Positions 18,076 through 27,658 of a stretch of 62,048 nt of DNA are shown in pieces. Within the stretch, counting starts at the first letter, position 1. Each line of letters starts with the position of its first letter. Made by a program: the position numbers and the translations under genes. The notes under the pieces were generated by a model, which saw only the letters and a program-made list of their open reading frames with translations, did no database searches and had not been told where the DNA came from. This DNA is from an uncultured Collinsella sp. (GTDB taxonomy: Bacteria; Actinomycetota; Coriobacteriia; Coriobacteriales; Coriobacteriaceae): positions 1 to 62,048 of the forward strand of contig CABUUJ010000004.1 in NCBI GenBank assembly GCA_902494715.1, read 5' to 3'.

Positions 18076-19956
18076 ATGCTCAATAATCACGAGGTCAATC
18101 TAACCGACGAGGAGGCTGCCGCCGAGGTCGCCCGCGTCGCGAAGACCTACCCCGTGGTGCGTTTGTTGTCGGCCGATCAGATTAAGAGCGAGCCTAACTG
18201 CTTGCTCGCCGGCGATCGCTGCCCTTGTCTGCGTCAGTCGAGTCTTGAGGCCTTGGCAGGTTCCGATGATGTATCGGAGCAGCTGCTCAATGATGGTACC
18301 GAGTACCGCGCTCGCCTGCGCCCTCTGAAGGTCGAGGGCGAGCCTCACGTCCTGCTGATGGTGCGTCCGATCGATGAGCAAGAGGCTGCAGAAGAGGACC
18401 TCGTCTACACCGACGTGCTGACGAGTGTGCGCAATCGCCGATATTACGAGGAAAAGCTCCGTAGCGCCCGCATGAATGCCGGCGTTGCGGTGATCGACCT
18501 TGATGATTTTAGGGTCTTCAACGATACGTGTGGCCGTCATGCCGGCGACCTTGCGCTCGGTGCTGTGGCGACAGCCATACGCAGCGGAATTCGTTCGACT
18601 GACGAGCTCGTACGCTATGGCTGCGACAAGTTTGTGGTCGTCATGCCCAATATTCCCTCCGATGACTTCACCCGTCGCCTGCATCAGGTGTCCGATGCCG
18701 TTCATGCCACGATTGTTCCGGGCCATGAGTACGTGAACTTGACGGCATGTATTGGTGGCGTTCGCATTCATGGCGAGACGGTCGATGAGGGAGTTGGCCG
18801 CGCTGTCCAGTTATTGAGCCGCGCTAAGGCAAAAGCCGGTACGGTCGTGACCGATGCCGATTCCATCGAGGCCTTCCAAAGCGAAAAGCCTTTGGTGCTT
18901 ATTGTCGATGACTCCGAGATGAACCGAGCCATTCTCAACGAGATGCTCAAGGACGAGTATTGCATCCTCGAGGCCGACAACGGTCGTACGGCGCTCGACA
19001 TGGTCGACCGCTATGGCGATGAGTTGTCGCTCGTGCTGCTGGATATTGTCATGCCGGGCATAAGCGGCTTTGAGGTGCTGGCCGATCTGTCGCGCCGATC
19101 GGGTATCGACAATCTGCCTTTCATCATGATATCGAGCGAAGATTCCGATGATATGGTTCTGCGCGCGTACGAGCTGGGCGCCTCGGACTATATCAACCGC
19201 CCGTTTGACTCCCGTGTCGTGCGCCGCCGTGTAAGCAACACCATCCGCCTATACGCCAAACAGCGCCGCCTGACGAACCTGCTGTCCCAGCAGTACAACG
19301 AGCGCGTCAAGAACAGTCGTATGCTCATCGACATCATGGCCGGCGTCATGGAGCTTCGCAACGGCGAGAGCGGCAGGCACGTTACGAACATCGAGAAGCT
19401 GACCGAGCTACTGCTTGGCTGTCTGGTCCGGCGTAGCGGCACGATCTCCCTCGACAATGAGGAACGCTCCACGATCGCCCTGGCTTCGGCGCTGCACGAT
19501 ATCGGCAAGATGTCGATTGACGATGCGATTCTCAACAAGCCCGGACGCCTTACGCCCGAGGAGTTCGAGATTATGAAGACGCATACCACGATCGGCGCCG
19601 ACATGCTGCGTGAGCTGGGTAGCCATCACGCCGGCAATGCGCTTATGGAATATGCGTACCAGATTGCGCGTTGGCACCACGAGCGCTGGGACGGCAAGGG
19701 CTATCCCGATGGCCTTAAGGGCGACGAAATTCCCATTGCCGCACAGGTGGTTTCGGTGGCCGACGTGTACGATGCCCTGACGAGCGTGCGCGTGTACAAG
19801 GACGCTATCCCGCACGAGGAAGCGATCAAGATGATTCTGGACGGTAAGTGCGGCACCTTTAACCCGTTGCTGCTCGACTGTTTGCTCGAGGTGCAAGACC
19901 AAATTGCCGAGACGTTGGCACGCCCCGCCGATGTCGTCGCGTTTCCCACGATTTAG
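18076..19956 (+). CDS. GGDEF-like / receiver / HD-GYP response regulator
   Basis: The 626-residue protein chains four parts: a short N-terminal domain with clustered cysteines (42, 49 and 51), a diguanylate-cyclase fold (about 110-255) whose active motif is degenerate (GCDKF, 182-186, in place of GGDEF), a receiver domain (272-390) with phospho-acceptor Asp323, and an HD-GYP phosphodiesterase (405-605) with HD at 474-475 and HHERWDGKGYPDG (534-546). The receiver's conserved Lys appears as Arg in NRPF. It should degrade cyclic di-GMP under phosphorelay control; the GGDEF part is probably only a sensor. The Hpt gene follows after 24 bases. Confidence 0.9.
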   Translation: MLNNHEVNLTDEEAAAEVARVAKTYPVVRLLSADQIKSEPNCLLAGDRCPCLRQSSLEALAGSDDVSEQLLNDGTEYRARLRPLKVEGEPHVLLMVRPIDEQEAAEEDLVYTDVLTSVRNRRYYEEKLRSARMNAGVAVIDLDDFRVFNDTCGRHAGDLALGAVATAIRSGIRSTDELVRYGCDKFVVVMPNIPSDDFTRRLHQVSDAVHATIVPGHEYVNLTACIGGVRIHGETVDEGVGRAVQLLSRAKAKAGTVVTDADSIEAFQSEKPLVLIVDDSEMNRAILNEMLKDEYCILEADNGRTALDMVDRYGDELSLVLLDIVMPGISGFEVLADLSRRSGIDNLPFIMISSEDSDDMVLRAYELGASDYINRPFDSRVVRRRVSNTIRLYAKQRRLTNLLSQQYNERVKNSRMLIDIMAGVMELRNGESGRHVTNIEKLTELLLGCLVRRSGTISLDNEERSTIALASALHDIGKMSIDDAILNKPGRLTPEEFEIMKTHTTIGADMLRELGSHHAGNALMEYAYQIARWHHERWDGKGYPDGLKGDEIPIAAQVVSVADVYDALTSVRVYKDAIPHEEAIKMILDGKCGTFNPLLLDCLLEVQDQIAETLARPADVVAFPTI

Positions 19957-19980
19957 TTTGACCAAAGGAGTTTTTAATCC

Positions 19981-20337
19981 ATGATTTCCATGCGTGAGGC
20001 GTATGAGAAGATCGGCGCTAATTATGATGACGCGTGTGCTCGGCTGATGGGCGGGGAAATGCTTGCCCGCTTTGCCCTCAAGTTTTTAGATGACGAGAGC
20101 ATGGACAAGTTGGAGGCTGCCATGGCGGCGGGAGACGCCGAGGAAGCGTTTATGGCAGCGCACACGCTCAAGGGCGTGAGCCAGAACCTGGGATTCGATA
20201 ATCTGTACGAGCCGGCGGTTGTGGTGACCGAGGCACTGCGTGGTGCCGATGCCGTTGACGGCGCTCGCGAGGGGATGCATGCGCTGCAGCAGCAATATGC
20301 GGCTACGATGTCGGCCCTGCGCGAAGCGGCTGAATAA
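19981..20337 (+). CDS. Hpt-domain phosphotransfer protein
   Basis: The 118-residue helical protein carries the histidine phosphotransfer motif AAHTLKGVSQNLGF, with phospho-acceptor His61. It would pass phosphate to or from the receiver domain of the protein encoded directly upstream. No histidine kinase gene is nearby, so the phosphate source is elsewhere. Start ATG 19981 is preceded by AAAGGAG. A strong terminator follows. Confidence 0.9.
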   Translation: MISMREAYEKIGANYDDACARLMGGEMLARFALKFLDDESMDKLEAAMAAGDAEEAFMAAHTLKGVSQNLGFDNLYEPAVVVTEALRGADAVDGAREGMHALQQQYAATMSALREAAE

Positions 20338-20377
20338 GAGCTTGCGAGCCTTGGCTGCCCCAAGTCCGTTGATGTAG

Positions 20378-20430
20378 ACACAAAAGGGTGCCCCGTCGGA
20401 CCATGTGGCCGGCGGGGCACCCTTTTGTGT
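20378..20430. terminator. Bidirectional terminator
   Basis: An 18-bp perfect stem (ACACAAAAGGGTGCCCCG with its complement at 20413-20430). A/T tracts lie inside both arms, and it serves the convergent Hpt and gamma-glutamyl hydrolase genes. Confidence 0.92.
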
Positions 20431-20445
20431 TGTGCTGTCCGTGAA

Positions 20446-21255
20446 CTAGCGTGCCTGCTTTACCTTGGCCGCTGCCTCGACAAACGACTTCCACAGGTTA
20501 AAGTCGGTCTCGAGCGTCTTCCACGTGTACTCAGGATGCCATTGCACGCCCAAGCAGAATGGCTGGCCTTCGACCTCGATGCACTCGGGAACGCCGTCGG
20601 TTGCCTTGGCGACCAAGCGCGTGCTCTTACCCAGATGATCGACACAGCAGTGGTGTGCGGAGTTGGTCTGGATCAGCCTGTGCCCGCCAAGCGCGCGCTC
20701 CAGCAGCGAGCCCGGCACGACCTCGACGGGATGCACGGGGTCGTTGAGCACGTGGGTATGGCGCCACTGCGTGCGGCCCTCGCGAGCGCCCAGGCTCGGT
20801 ACGTCCATGCACAGGGTGCCGCCCGTGGCGACATTGAGCAGCTGCGTGCCGCGGCAGGTGGTAAAGAGCGGCTTTTTGGCGCGGAGCACCTCGCCGACCA
20901 GCTTAAACTCAAAGCTATCGCGGATCTCGCAGCAGAGGGTGGGGTCGTAGGGTCGATCATCGCCCCAACGTTTGGGATTGACATCGGGGCCGCCGGGAAT
21001 GGCGATGCCGTCGGCGATATCGACGTAATGACGGATGACCTCAATGTCCTCGGTGATGGACATCTGCAGCGGCAGGCCGCCGGCGGCAAGGATGGCATCG
21101 ACAAAGACGCTGGCGATCTCCTCGTTGGGGGAGAGCGTCTCGCTCAAAAACGGCTTCGCCTCTTCCCAGCGCGGCGCGACGAGGATGAGTGGGCGGTCGG
21201 CGGGGGCGACGTCGACGTGCGGGGTGAATGACGATGAAGTGCGAGTTCCGATCAT
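20446..21255 (-). CDS. Gamma-glutamyl-gamma-aminobutyrate hydrolase family protein
   Basis: A class I glutamine-amidotransferase-like hydrolase of 269 residues (PuuD/peptidase C26 group). The nucleophile elbow is TTCRGTQLLN, and the His-Glu pair lies in GVQWHPE. Members cleave gamma-glutamyl amides such as gamma-glutamyl-GABA or gamma-glutamyl peptides, releasing glutamate. It is the last gene of the amino-acid ABC operon, 51 bases after the ATPase, which suggests that the transporter brings in the amide or its products. The ribosome binding site is weak. Confidence 0.88.
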   Translation of the reverse strand: MIGTRTSSSFTPHVDVAPADRPLILVAPRWEEAKPFLSETLSPNEEIASVFVDAILAAGGLPLQMSITEDIEVIRHYVDIADGIAIPGGPDVNPKRWGDDRPYDPTLCCEIRDSFEFKLVGEVLRAKKPLFTTCRGTQLLNVATGGTLCMDVPSLGAREGRTQWRHTHVLNDPVHPVEVVPGSLLERALGGHRLIQTNSAHHCCVDHLGKSTRLVAKATDGVPECIEVEGQPFCLGVQWHPEYTWKTLETDFNLWKSFVEAAAKVKQAR

Positions 21256-21306
21256 AGGTGTAACTTTCGAGTTTGGATGGGCATGGCGGGCGGGTGGGCG
21301 GTCTGG

Positions 21307-22071
<765 letters not shown>

Positions 22072-22107
22072 GGTGCTCGGCTCCTTATGACTCGAAATGG
22101 TAAAGCG

Positions 22108-22941
22108 TTAGCGGATGATGGTCGCGCCGGTCTTGTGCGAAACATAGACAGCGGCCTTGTTGATCGCGACGTTGATGAGGATGTAGATGATCGCGATAAC
22201 CAGGTAGACCGACACGAGGGCGTCGTAGTTGGTAATGAGCACGCGGGCGTTTTGCATGAGGTCGGGGTAGCTCACCACGTAGGCAACGGTGGTGTCCTTG
22301 ACTACGACTACAAGCTGTGAAATCAACGACGGAATGATAAAGCGAATCGCCTGGGGCAGCACGATTTTAAAGGTGATTTTAGTTTTGGAGAGACCGAGTG
22401 CCTGGGCGGCTTCGACCTGGCCTCGCGGCACGGCGTTGACGCCGGCGCGGAAGATCTCGGCAAGCACGCCGGCTGCGGCGAGCGCGACGGGAAGTGTGAG
22501 CATCCAAAACGACGGCAGCGCGATCTTGTATTGAGGCAGCACCAAAAAGAAGAAGTAGATGAACAGAAGGCTCGGCACGCCGCGAAAGAAATCGGTGAGC
22601 ACGCGGCAGACCAGCTGCAGCGGCTTAATGTCGCTGGTGCGGCCGAGCATGAGGGCCAGACCCAGTACCAGCGCGATGGCGCCGGCGGTGAGTGCGACCT
22701 TTACCGTGCCCTCAAAGCCGGCAAGCAAGAACTTCCAGGTGGTGAGGTGCGTAAAGAAGTACCAGTAATGGACCGAAAGCTGGCCGGTCACATAAAAGCG
22801 CTGCAGTACCAGAGCGATGAGCGCGGCCACGGCAACAAGTGAGATGGCGGTGCCGACGCGAATCTTGGCGCGCATCTTGGGGCCGGGAGCCTCGTAGAGC
22901 GCATCGCGCATGGTGAGCGCGGAGGTGGAGTGCTTGCTCAT
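22108..22941 (-). CDS. Amino acid ABC transporter permease
   Basis: A membrane subunit of 277 residues with an N-terminal extension, then five predicted spans and the coupling-helix motif EIFRAGVNAVPRGQVEAAQALG, which contacts the ATPase. It pairs with the second permease encoded just upstream, overlapping it by 4 bases (ATGA), so the two are coupled and form a heterodimer. This layout is typical of glutamate/glutamine or similar uptake systems. Confidence 0.93.
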   Translation of the reverse strand: MSKHSTSALTMRDALYEAPGPKMRAKIRVGTAISLVAVAALIALVLQRFYVTGQLSVHYWYFFTHLTTWKFLLAGFEGTVKVALTAGAIALVLGLALMLGRTSDIKPLQLVCRVLTDFFRGVPSLLFIYFFFLVLPQYKIALPSFWMLTLPVALAAAGVLAEIFRAGVNAVPRGQVEAAQALGLSKTKITFKIVLPQAIRFIIPSLISQLVVVVKDTTVAYVVSYPDLMQNARVLITNYDALVSVYLVIAIIYILINVAINKAAVYVSHKTGATIIR

Positions 22942-23597
22942 CGGAGGATCCTCACCTTCTTATCGATATAGTTGCCAATGTGGCTCACCACAAAGGCCGT
23001 GCCCAGGTAGCCGAGCGCCGAGATAAAGAACGCGGCGACGCCGCCGAGCGAGCGCGTGTTGATGTAGCTCACCACGCCGGTGAGCTCCTGCGGTTTCAGC
23101 GGCACCTGACTGCCGAGCGCGGTGGTGAGCATGACGGCGATAAAGAGGTTGGTCATGGGCAGCACGCTCGAGCGCAGCGCCTGCGGAATCACGATCTTGG
23201 CGAGGATACGGCTGAAGCTCATGCCCAGCGAGTGGGCGGCTTCCACCTGGCCGACACCGACGGTGTTGATGCCGCTCATAAAGTTCTCGGAGCCAAAGGC
23301 AGAACCCAAGAGCACTGTGGCGACGATGACGCAGGTGCGGTAGGGCAGGACGACCTTGAGCGGCGGCAGCGCATAGACGACGATGATGAGCAGCGCAATG
23401 CCGGGGATGTTACGGAAGACCTGGACATACAGGTCGCCAAAGACGCGCAGCGGCTTGAGCGGCGACACGCGCATCACGGTGACGGCGACGGCCAGCACCA
23501 TGGCGATGACAAACGACTCAAGCGTCATGCCCCAGGTTGCTAGCAGCGCGTCGATATAGTTCTGGCCATAGAGCGACCAGAGTTCGGAGAGACTCAT
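22938..23597 (-). CDS. Amino acid ABC transporter permease
   Basis: The first permease of the pair, 219 residues with five predicted spans. Its coupling motif is NFMSGINTVGVGQVEAAHSLG, in which Met-Ser replaces the more usual arginine-containing segment. GGGAGGTC precedes the start. A hairpin at 23622-23647 separates it from the binding-protein gene, which probably makes the permease level lower than that of the binding protein. Confidence 0.93.
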   Translation of the reverse strand: MSLSELWSLYGQNYIDALLATWGMTLESFVIAMVLAVAVTVMRVSPLKPLRVFGDLYVQVFRNIPGIALLIIVVYALPPLKVVLPYRTCVIVATVLLGSAFGSENFMSGINTVGVGQVEAAHSLGMSFSRILAKIVIPQALRSSVLPMTNLFIAVMLTTALGSQVPLKPQELTGVVSYINTRSLGGVAAFFISALGYLGTAFVVSHIGNYIDKKVRILR

Positions 23598-23621
23598 GCG
23601 GACCTCCCGCCGGTAAGGAAA

Positions 23622-23647
23622 GGGGCTCCCGTGTGTACGGAAGCCCC
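23622..23647 (-). terminator. Intercistronic hairpin after the binding-protein gene
   Basis: GGGGCTTCCG and CGGGAGCCCC (minus strand) pair in 9 of 10 positions, followed by TTTCC. It probably acts as a partial terminator or as an mRNA-protecting stem. Confidence 0.65.
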
Positions 23648-23735
23648 GACAACTCAGTGAGGAAACAGTTTACCGCAATAAAGCGCATCATGCGTTTCCG
23701 TATGGTTTCGCAGCGGCCGTTACCAGGCTCGCTGT

Positions 23736-24731
23736 CTAGGCGCCGACCTCGGGCAGCTCGGGAACATTGGTGTCGCCCGTACGGTCGCCAATGCAGATCT
23801 GCCACAGCTCGGTCCAGGTACCATCGTCCTCGATCTTCTTAAGGAAGTCGTTGACGAAGGCGACACCGTCGGAATCGAGCGGCAGGCCGATGCCGTAAGG
23901 CTCCTTGTTGCCAAAGGGCTTACCGGCGATTTTGTACTTACCGGGCTCGCGAACCAGGGCGCTCTGCTGCATGTTGTTATCGATGACATAGGCGTCAACG
24001 CGACCCTGCTGGAGTGCCTGACGGGCCTCCTCGTCGGTCTTGAACTCCTGCTGGCTGGCCTTGGGAGCGAACTCCTCCAGGATGGCGGGGCCGTTGGAGC
24101 CAGACTGGACGGCGACGTTCTTGTCGGCCAGGTCATCGACGCTCTTGATGTCGTCGTTATCGGCGAGCACCAGGATAGCCTGCTGGGTGTAGTAGTAGGG
24201 ACCGGCAAAGGAGACGAGCTTCTTGCGCTCGTCAGTGATGGTGTAGGTGGCAAAGACGGCGTCGACCTGGCCGTTCTGCAGGACGGACTCGCGCGTGTCC
24301 GAGGTCACCTGGGTGATCTCGACCTTGTTCTCGCCCAGAATGTAGTTGGACAGGAGCTGTGCGATACCGGCGTCGAAGCCGCGGGTCTGACCGTCTTTCT
24401 CGTTGAGGAGGGAGAAGAGCGTAGAGGTCTGAACGCCACCGATCTTAAAGACGCCGGCGTCCTTGACGGCTGTGGCCCAGGCGCTGGCGGCGATGGCGTC
24501 GTCATCGGCCTTGGGGCCGTTGTCGACGAGCTTGTCGAACGCCTTGGCGTCGAGCGTGGTGGAAGCCTCGGTATCTTCGGAGCTCTTGGAGGAGCCGGCG
24601 GCGGAACCCTTGTCGGCCTCGGCACTGGTGTCGGAGCAGCCGGCAAGACCAAGGCCGGCGACGGTTGCGAAGGTGGCGGCAACGAAGCCGCGGCGGTCGA
24701 GAACGACCTGCTGGGAGAGGTTCTTGCTCAT
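23736..24731 (-). CDS. Amino acid ABC transporter substrate-binding lipoprotein
   Basis: The extracellular solute-binding protein (SBP_bac_3 fold, 331 residues) of the operon. The leader has twin arginines (DRRGFVA, residues 12-18) and a lipobox LAGC with Cys32, so it is probably a Tat-exported lipoprotein. An Asp/Ser/Glu-rich linker follows. The ligand-binding domain includes GFDAGIAQLLSNYI and VDAVFATYTITDERKK. The ligand is a polar amino acid, not further resolved. It is the first gene of the operon. Confidence 0.92.
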   Translation of the reverse strand: MSKNLSQQVVLDRRGFVAATFATVAGLGLAGCSDTSAEADKGSAAGSSKSSEDTEASTTLDAKAFDKLVDNGPKADDDAIAASAWATAVKDAGVFKIGGVQTSTLFSLLNEKDGQTRGFDAGIAQLLSNYILGENKVEITQVTSDTRESVLQNGQVDAVFATYTITDERKKLVSFAGPYYYTQQAILVLADNDDIKSVDDLADKNVAVQSGSNGPAILEEFAPKASQQEFKTDEEARQALQQGRVDAYVIDNNMQQSALVREPGKYKIAGKPFGNKEPYGIGLPLDSDGVAFVNDFLKKIEDDGTWTELWQICIGDRTGDTNVPELPEVGA

Positions 24732-24774
24732 GGGAGAACACCTTTCTCAATAAAATCCCTAGCGGTTGAGTAGA

Positions 24775-24804
24775 GTTATACCCCATTGCGTTCAGACGGG
24801 TCAA
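24775..24804 (-). promoter_or_regulatory. Promoter of the amino-acid ABC operon
   Basis: On the minus strand, TTGACC (24799-24804) and TATAAC (24775-24780) are 18 bases apart, with the transcript beginning about 35 bases before the start codon. Confidence 0.6.
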
Positions 24805-24846
24805 CACGAAATAACTCAGAAACATACTTACCTTATGGGTAATTCT

Positions 24847-24882
24847 ACCTACCAAAAAGGGACAGGCACCTTTGTGGTGGTT
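24847..24882. repeat. Family C (REP-like) copy C4, short type
   Basis: ACCTACCAAAAAGGGACAGG followed by CACCTTTGTGGTGGTTCT. The left arm resembles the long subtype and the right arm the short subtype, so this is a hybrid. Confidence 0.75.
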
Positions 24883-24911
24883 CTTGCAGTTGTGGCGGCC
24901 TGCCTCTCTGT

Positions 24912-25053
24912 TTTGTCTCAATCTGTAACATCTGGACGGTCAAAAGGTCCCTATCTGTTACAGATTGAGACAAAGGTCTGGGACTACGACGTCTTATCTA
25001 GATCTGTAACAGTTAGACGGAAATTCGGACCCTAGATGTTGCAGATTGAGATA
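24912..25053. repeat. Family E: tandem pair of hairpins
   Basis: Hairpin 1 is a perfect 19-bp inverted repeat, TTTGTCTCAATCTGTAACA (24912-24930) with its partner at 24956-24974. Hairpin 2 (24994-25016 with 25031-25053) is an imperfect relative built on ATCTGTAACA. They fill most of the 377-base gap between the ABC operon and dxs. Confidence 0.85.
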
Positions 25054-25070
25054 ATCGCGTTGCGAAAATA

Positions 25071-25107
25071 AAAACCTCCGCAGGGGTGCTTTCCTTGCGG
25101 AGGTTTT
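25071..25107 (-). terminator. Terminator of dxs
   Basis: AAAACCTCCGCA (25071-25082) pairs perfectly with TGCGGAGGTTTT (25096-25107), directly after the dxs stop on the minus strand. Confidence 0.9.
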
Positions 25108-25108
25108 C

Positions 25109-26890
25109 TTACTCGTTGAGTAGCCTTACGGCTTCGGCAGCCATGTTCTCGACCGTCATGCCGTTCTGCGCGAGCAGTTCGTTGGGGTCGTAGCGGTCGG
25201 GGAAGCCTTTGGCGATGCCGAAGGTGCGCGTGCGCACAGGCGTGCAGGCCAGATAGCACGCGACGCGCTCGCCCCAGCCGCCGTCCAAGATGCCGTCCTC
25301 GAGGGTGACGACAACGCGATGCTCGGCGGCGAGACTGTCGAGGAACTCGCGGTCAAGCTCGGTTGCATAGCGCGGGTTGACGAGCGTGGCCTCGATGCCG
25401 TACTCGGCAGCCAAGCGGTTTGTCACGCGCTCGCCCAGCTCAAAGAAATCGCCAAGTGCGAGCACGGCAACGTCGCGACCCCGGCGCACCACGTTGTAGC
25501 GAACGGCGCTGTAGTCGGTGTCTTCGGCGGGCGCAAGGTCGGGACGGCTTACCAGGCCGATGCCCGGTACGCGGATCGCCACGGGATGCTCGCGGTGATC
25601 GAGCGACCAGTTCAGCATGGACAGATATTCCTCCATGCAGGCCGGCGCCAAGTAGTGCATGTTGGGAAGACCGCCCAGCATGGAAATATCAAAGAACGAA
25701 AGGTGCGTCTCGGACGTGGTGCCAAAGATCGACGCGCCAAACACTAGGATGGTTGCGGGGGCGTCGTTGAGGCACAGGTCGTGCCACAGTTCGTCGTAGG
25801 CGCGCTGCAGGAACGTACCGTACACGCCAAAGACCGGCTTAGCGCCCGAGCGCGCAAGCGCGGTGGCAAAGGTTACGGCATGCTCTTCGGCAATGCCCAC
25901 ATCGACGAACTGTTTGCCAGCGGCAGCGCGAAGCTCGGGTGTAAAGCCCATGATGTAGGGCGTGGCGGCCGTGATGCCAACGACCTGCGGATCGCACTCG
26001 ATGGCGGCGCTGAGCGCCTCGCCCGTAATGTCGGCGTAGGTGCGCGGCGCAGGCTCGCTCGGATGGCCCGGGCAAAGTTTGCGGCCGGTTGCCATATCGA
26101 AGGGCCCCACATGATGCCAGCGCTCGGGATCGCTCTGGGCTGGCTCAAAGCCCTTGCCCTTGGCGGTGGAAACGTGCAGCACGATGGGATGATCGATATT
26201 GCGCAGTTCCTGCAACGCGTCGACGAGGGCCAACACGTCGTTACCGGCGTCCAGGTAGCGGTAGTCGAGCCCCATCGCGCGGAAAACGTTGCGCTCACAG
26301 GTGCCGTTGCTGGCGCGCAGCTCGGCCAGATTGCGATAGAGGCCACCGTGGTTCTCGGCGATGGACTGGTCGTTGTCATTGACGATGATGATTAGGTTGC
26401 TATCGAGTTCGGCGGCATTGTTAAAGCCCTCAAACGCCAGGCCGCCCGAAAGCGAGCCGTCGCCAATAACGGTAATGACGTTGTACGCATCGCCCGCCAG
26501 GTCGCGCGCGTGGGCAAGGCCGCAGCCCAAGCTCACCGAGGTCGAGGTGTGACCCATGGCGAACAGGTCGTGCTCGGACTCGTCGGGATTGGCAAAGCCA
26601 GAAGCCTCACCATAACGCTCCGGATCGATATAAGTGTACGCGCGCCCCGTCAGCGCCTTGTGGGCGTAGGTCTGGTGCGAAACGTCAAAGACAATCTTGT
26701 CGATGGGGGAGTTAAACACGCGATGAAGCGCAACCGTAAGCTCAACGACGCCCAAGTTGGGGGCAACGTGCCCGCCGACGGCGGCGGAGCTTTCGAGGAT
26801 TGCCTGGCGGATCTCGCCGCAGAGCTGCGGGAGCTCGGCGCGATTAAGAGCCTTGACGTCCTCGGGCGTTGTCGTTTGCGTAAGCAGCAT
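25109..26890 (-). CDS. dxs: 1-deoxy-D-xylulose-5-phosphate synthase
   Basis: The first enzyme of the non-mevalonate isoprenoid pathway, joining pyruvate and glyceraldehyde 3-phosphate. The 593 residues are slightly shorter than usual (about 620). Seen are the thiamine diphosphate motif GDGSLSGG ending with the NN pair, the catalytic His in SHQTYAHK, the EEHAVTFATALA block of the second domain, and a C-terminal transketolase domain. It may also supply the thiamine and pyridoxal precursor. It is a monocistronic gene, divergent from the HD-domain gene. Confidence 0.94.
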   Translation of the reverse strand: MLLTQTTTPEDVKALNRAELPQLCGEIRQAILESSAAVGGHVAPNLGVVELTVALHRVFNSPIDKIVFDVSHQTYAHKALTGRAYTYIDPERYGEASGFANPDESEHDLFAMGHTSTSVSLGCGLAHARDLAGDAYNVITVIGDGSLSGGLAFEGFNNAAELDSNLIIIVNDNDQSIAENHGGLYRNLAELRASNGTCERNVFRAMGLDYRYLDAGNDVLALVDALQELRNIDHPIVLHVSTAKGKGFEPAQSDPERWHHVGPFDMATGRKLCPGHPSEPAPRTYADITGEALSAAIECDPQVVGITAATPYIMGFTPELRAAAGKQFVDVGIAEEHAVTFATALARSGAKPVFGVYGTFLQRAYDELWHDLCLNDAPATILVFGASIFGTTSETHLSFFDISMLGGLPNMHYLAPACMEEYLSMLNWSLDHREHPVAIRVPGIGLVSRPDLAPAEDTDYSAVRYNVVRRGRDVAVLALGDFFELGERVTNRLAAEYGIEATLVNPRYATELDREFLDSLAAEHRVVVTLEDGILDGGWGERVACYLACTPVRTRTFGIAKGFPDRYDPNELLAQNGMTVENMAAEAVRLLNE

Positions 26891-27118
26891 CGTTGTGGGT
26901 TACTCCATGCGAATCGTGCGCCGGCACTCCCTCGGCCGGCACAATTGCACAAGACAGTCTCGCACATTTTGGCGTTTGATATGTGACGGCGGCGCGGTAA
27001 TTCGCCAACTGGCGGGGCAAAACGTTTTGTCCGATGCCATACTGATATGTTCCATGATGTTTTTATCGATTGTGCGCAGGCCGTGGCTTGCCGCCGTGAG
27101 TCGCTGGAAGGAGGCAGC

Positions 27119-27655
27119 ATGTCCGATGCCGTTCGTGCCGAGAAAATCGCGCACGAGGTCGACAATGCCGCCCGCCAGCTGGCCCAGGCGGGCCGCTTGG
27201 GCCTGACGCACGAGTTTATCCAGCATGGCGACGTGACGGTCTATGCACATGTGACTTCGGTAGCGCGGGCGAGCCTGTCCTTTGCCGAGCGCTTGGGCCG
27301 TGCCGGCATTTCGGTCGACCGTGCTTCGTTGTTGCGCGGGGCCCTGCTGCACGATTACTTTCTCTATGACTGGCACGATCCCGACCCAAGCCATCGGCTG
27401 CATGGCTTTCGCCACCCGTTTTTTGCCCTGGCACGTGCGGAGGAAGATTTTGAGCTGACGCCGCGCGAACGGAATATTATCGTGCGGCATATGTTTCCGC
27501 TGGTGCCAGTGCCGCCGACGTGTCGTGAGGCTTGGATTGTATGCCTGGCAGATAAATGGTGCGCTCTGCGCGAGACGGTCGCCGGTCGTCTGCGGCGCAA
27601 GGACGAGGCGGACGATGACGTGAGTGGCGAATCGAGCGAAAAGAGGAGAGGGTAG
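27119..27655 (+). CDS. HD-domain phosphohydrolase
   Basis: A cytoplasmic protein of 178 residues with the HD metal-binding pattern: His in YAHVTSVARA, the pair LLHDYFLYDWHD, His in FRHP, and Asp in CLADKW. It belongs to the uncharacterised group resembling hydrolases of nucleotides or phosphoesters. Start ATG 27119 is chosen for GGAAGGAGG upstream; the frame opens earlier. The stop is 3 bases before the start of the CmpB-like gene, so the two are co-transcribed. Confidence 0.82.
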   Translation: MSDAVRAEKIAHEVDNAARQLAQAGRLGLTHEFIQHGDVTVYAHVTSVARASLSFAERLGRAGISVDRASLLRGALLHDYFLYDWHDPDPSHRLHGFRHPFFALARAEEDFELTPRERNIIVRHMFPLVPVPPTCREAWIVCLADKWCALRETVAGRLRRKDEADDDVSGESSEKRRG

Positions 27656-27658
27656 ACG

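Noticed and set aside
24732..24850. A riboswitch or T-box before the amino-acid ABC operon
   Set aside because: The leader between the promoter and start codon is only about 35 bases, too short for such structures.
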